A stretch of 64,000 bases of DNA, from positions 33,229 through 97,228 of the forward strand of contig CAJXNY010000016.1 in NCBI GenBank assembly GCA_913057435.1, written 5' to 3'. Positions 63,206 through 64,000 of the stretch are shown piece after piece. The notes beneath the pieces are model-generated. The model worked only from the letters and a program-made list of their open reading frames with translations, was not told where the DNA came from and did no database searches. The stretch is from an uncultured Oceanospirillaceae bacterium (GTDB lineage Bacteria > Pseudomonadota > Gammaproteobacteria > Pseudomonadales > Balneatricaceae). The translations under genes and the position numbers were made by a program. Position 1 is the first letter of the stretch; each line of letters opens with the position of its first letter.

Positions 63206-63224
63206 GCCCAAGGAACCGATACCA

Positions 63225-63950
63225 ATGAAAATCCTGATGCTGATGGGCGGTGCCGAAGAAGGCGGGCTGGAGAAACACTTTGTTGAACTGGCCAGCGGCC
63301 TGGCCGGACACTGCCAGCTGACGGCTGTCGGCCATAAAAAGTATGCCAGCCGCTTTACCGGCAAGGTGTGTTACCAGCCGCTGGACCTGAGCCGTAGCCG
63401 CCGTCACCCGCTGATGCTATGGCAGTTGTGGCGGCTGATTCAGCGTGAACAGCCCGACATTATCCATGCCCAGGGTGGTAAAGCCGCCCGGATACTGGCC
63501 ACACTGCAACGCTGGCTACCCGGTAAAAAGATCGCCACCGTCCACGGCCTGAAAAAGAAAGCCGCTTTTTATCATCAACTGGACCACTGTATCTGTGTCA
63601 GCCAGCAGGCTGGAGAGCGGCTGGGGCTAGAGAGATTCAAGGTGATCTACAACGGTATCGATACGCGCCCGGCAACGCCAGCACCGCTGGAAAACCCGGC
63701 TGTACTGGCCGTCGGCCGACTGGTCGAAGAGAAAGGCTTTGATATTTTGCTACAGGCCTGGCAGCAACAGACGGCCCAGCTCACTATCGCCGGTGACGGC
63801 CCGCTGAAAGCACCGTTAACACAGCAAATTATCGAGCTGGGCCTGCAGGACCGGGTGACCCTGCTGGGCCACCGTGATGATATTCCGGCACTGCTGGAAC
63901 AGCATGCACTGGTCGTGATCAGCTCACGGCGTGAAGGCTTCTCCTATGTG
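63225..63950 (+). CDS. Glycosyltransferase family 4 (truncated by adapter)
   Basis: The first 242 codons of a GT-B enzyme. It starts MKILMLMGGAEEGGLEKHFV, with AAGGA about 10 bases upstream. The donor domain begins VLAVGRLVEEKGFDILLQAW and reaches SSRREGFSYV, the first half of the E-x7-E loop, where the sequence turns into adapter at 63951. The frame happens to stay open through the adapter, so an automatic caller would add about 16 false residues. The true end lies outside. Probably part of LPS core synthesis. Confidence 0.88.
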
Positions 63951-64000
63951 CTGTCTCTTATACACATCTCCGAGCCCACGAGACCGAGGCTGATCTCGTA
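63951..64000 (+). other. Sequencing adapter contamination (Nextera), not genomic
   Basis: 63951-63984 reads CTGTCTCTTATACACATCT then CCGAGCCCACGAGAC, the Illumina Nextera transposase mosaic end and read-2 adapter. 63985-63992 is CGAGGCTG, which I recall as i7 index N710. 63993-64000 (ATCTCGTA) begins the P7 flow-cell primer complement. It should be trimmed. Confidence 0.97.

Noticed and set aside
63951..63998. Reading frame continuing the glycosyltransferase through the last bases
   Set aside because: These bases are sequencing adapter, so the residues are artificial.

Overview
The window reads as chromosomal DNA of a marine-type gammaproteobacterium, most likely near Oceanospirillales/Pseudomonadales. 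This rests on gene order (tRNA-tufB-secE-nusG-rplKAJL-rpoBC-rpsLG-fusA-tufA as one block, glnE-ilvE beside lipopolysaccharide genes), the cytochrome c5, UbiK and YifB families, and many c-di-GMP proteins. The genus cannot be fixed from this sequence alone. Almost all DNA is accounted for by ordinary chromosomal genes. I see no prophage, no CRISPR array and no intact insertion sequence.

Layout. 1-17970 (minus strand): the transcription/translation block. It is read from a stable-RNA promoter near 17955 through four tRNAs, tufB, tRNA-Trp, secE, nusG, rplKAJL, rpoBC, rpsL, rpsG and fusA into a second tuf gene cut by the window start. Internal promoters and hairpins punctuate it. 18.1-22.7 kb: a looser stretch with a stand-alone glutamate-synthase-like oxidoreductase, a tiny lipoprotein, an unknown acidic protein bracketed by two 71-bp direct repeats, a decayed transposase fragment, tRNA-Arg(CCG) and a cytochrome c5. 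22.7-33.3 kb: rep, two c-di-GMP proteins, yifB, a CPA2 antiporter, a divergent CDF/MerR metal-efflux pair and ubiK. 33.3-35.6 kb: a nitrogen-control module (NtrC site, sigma-54 promoter, amt, glnK). 35.8-41.8 kb: a PAS-GGDEF-EAL protein, an unknown gene behind a second sigma-54-like promoter, a phosphatase-fold protein with a damaged active site, and ilvD. 41.9-48.2 kb: a His-rich glycine-zipper/PepSY/two-component envelope module facing a chemoreceptor-porin-binding-protein operon. 48.5-53.9 kb: hpf, argA, argE, pit and its DUF47 partner. 54.0-60.0 kb: ygiF-type CYTH/CHAD protein, a small unknown, glnE, ilvE. 60.3-63.95 kb: surface-glycan (probably LPS core) genes.

The last 50 bases (63951-64000) are not genomic. 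They match the Illumina Nextera transposase adapter followed by an i7 index and the start of the flow-cell primer, so the last glycosyltransferase is truncated by an assembly artefact. The left edge lies inside one of two nearly identical tuf genes, a usual place for a short-read contig to break.

Best candidates for something less described: (1) the chemoreceptor-porin-short phosphate-binding-protein operon at 44.9-48.2 kb; (2) a GGDEF/EAL protein with both catalytic motifs lost but the RxxD c-di-GMP site kept (31.4-33.0 kb); (3) the 138-residue unknown behind a sigma-54-like promoter (38.1-38.7 kb); (4) the His-rich glycine-zipper/PepSY/two-component cluster (41.9-44.9 kb); (5) the repeat-bracketed acidic unknown protein (20.0-21.4 kb).
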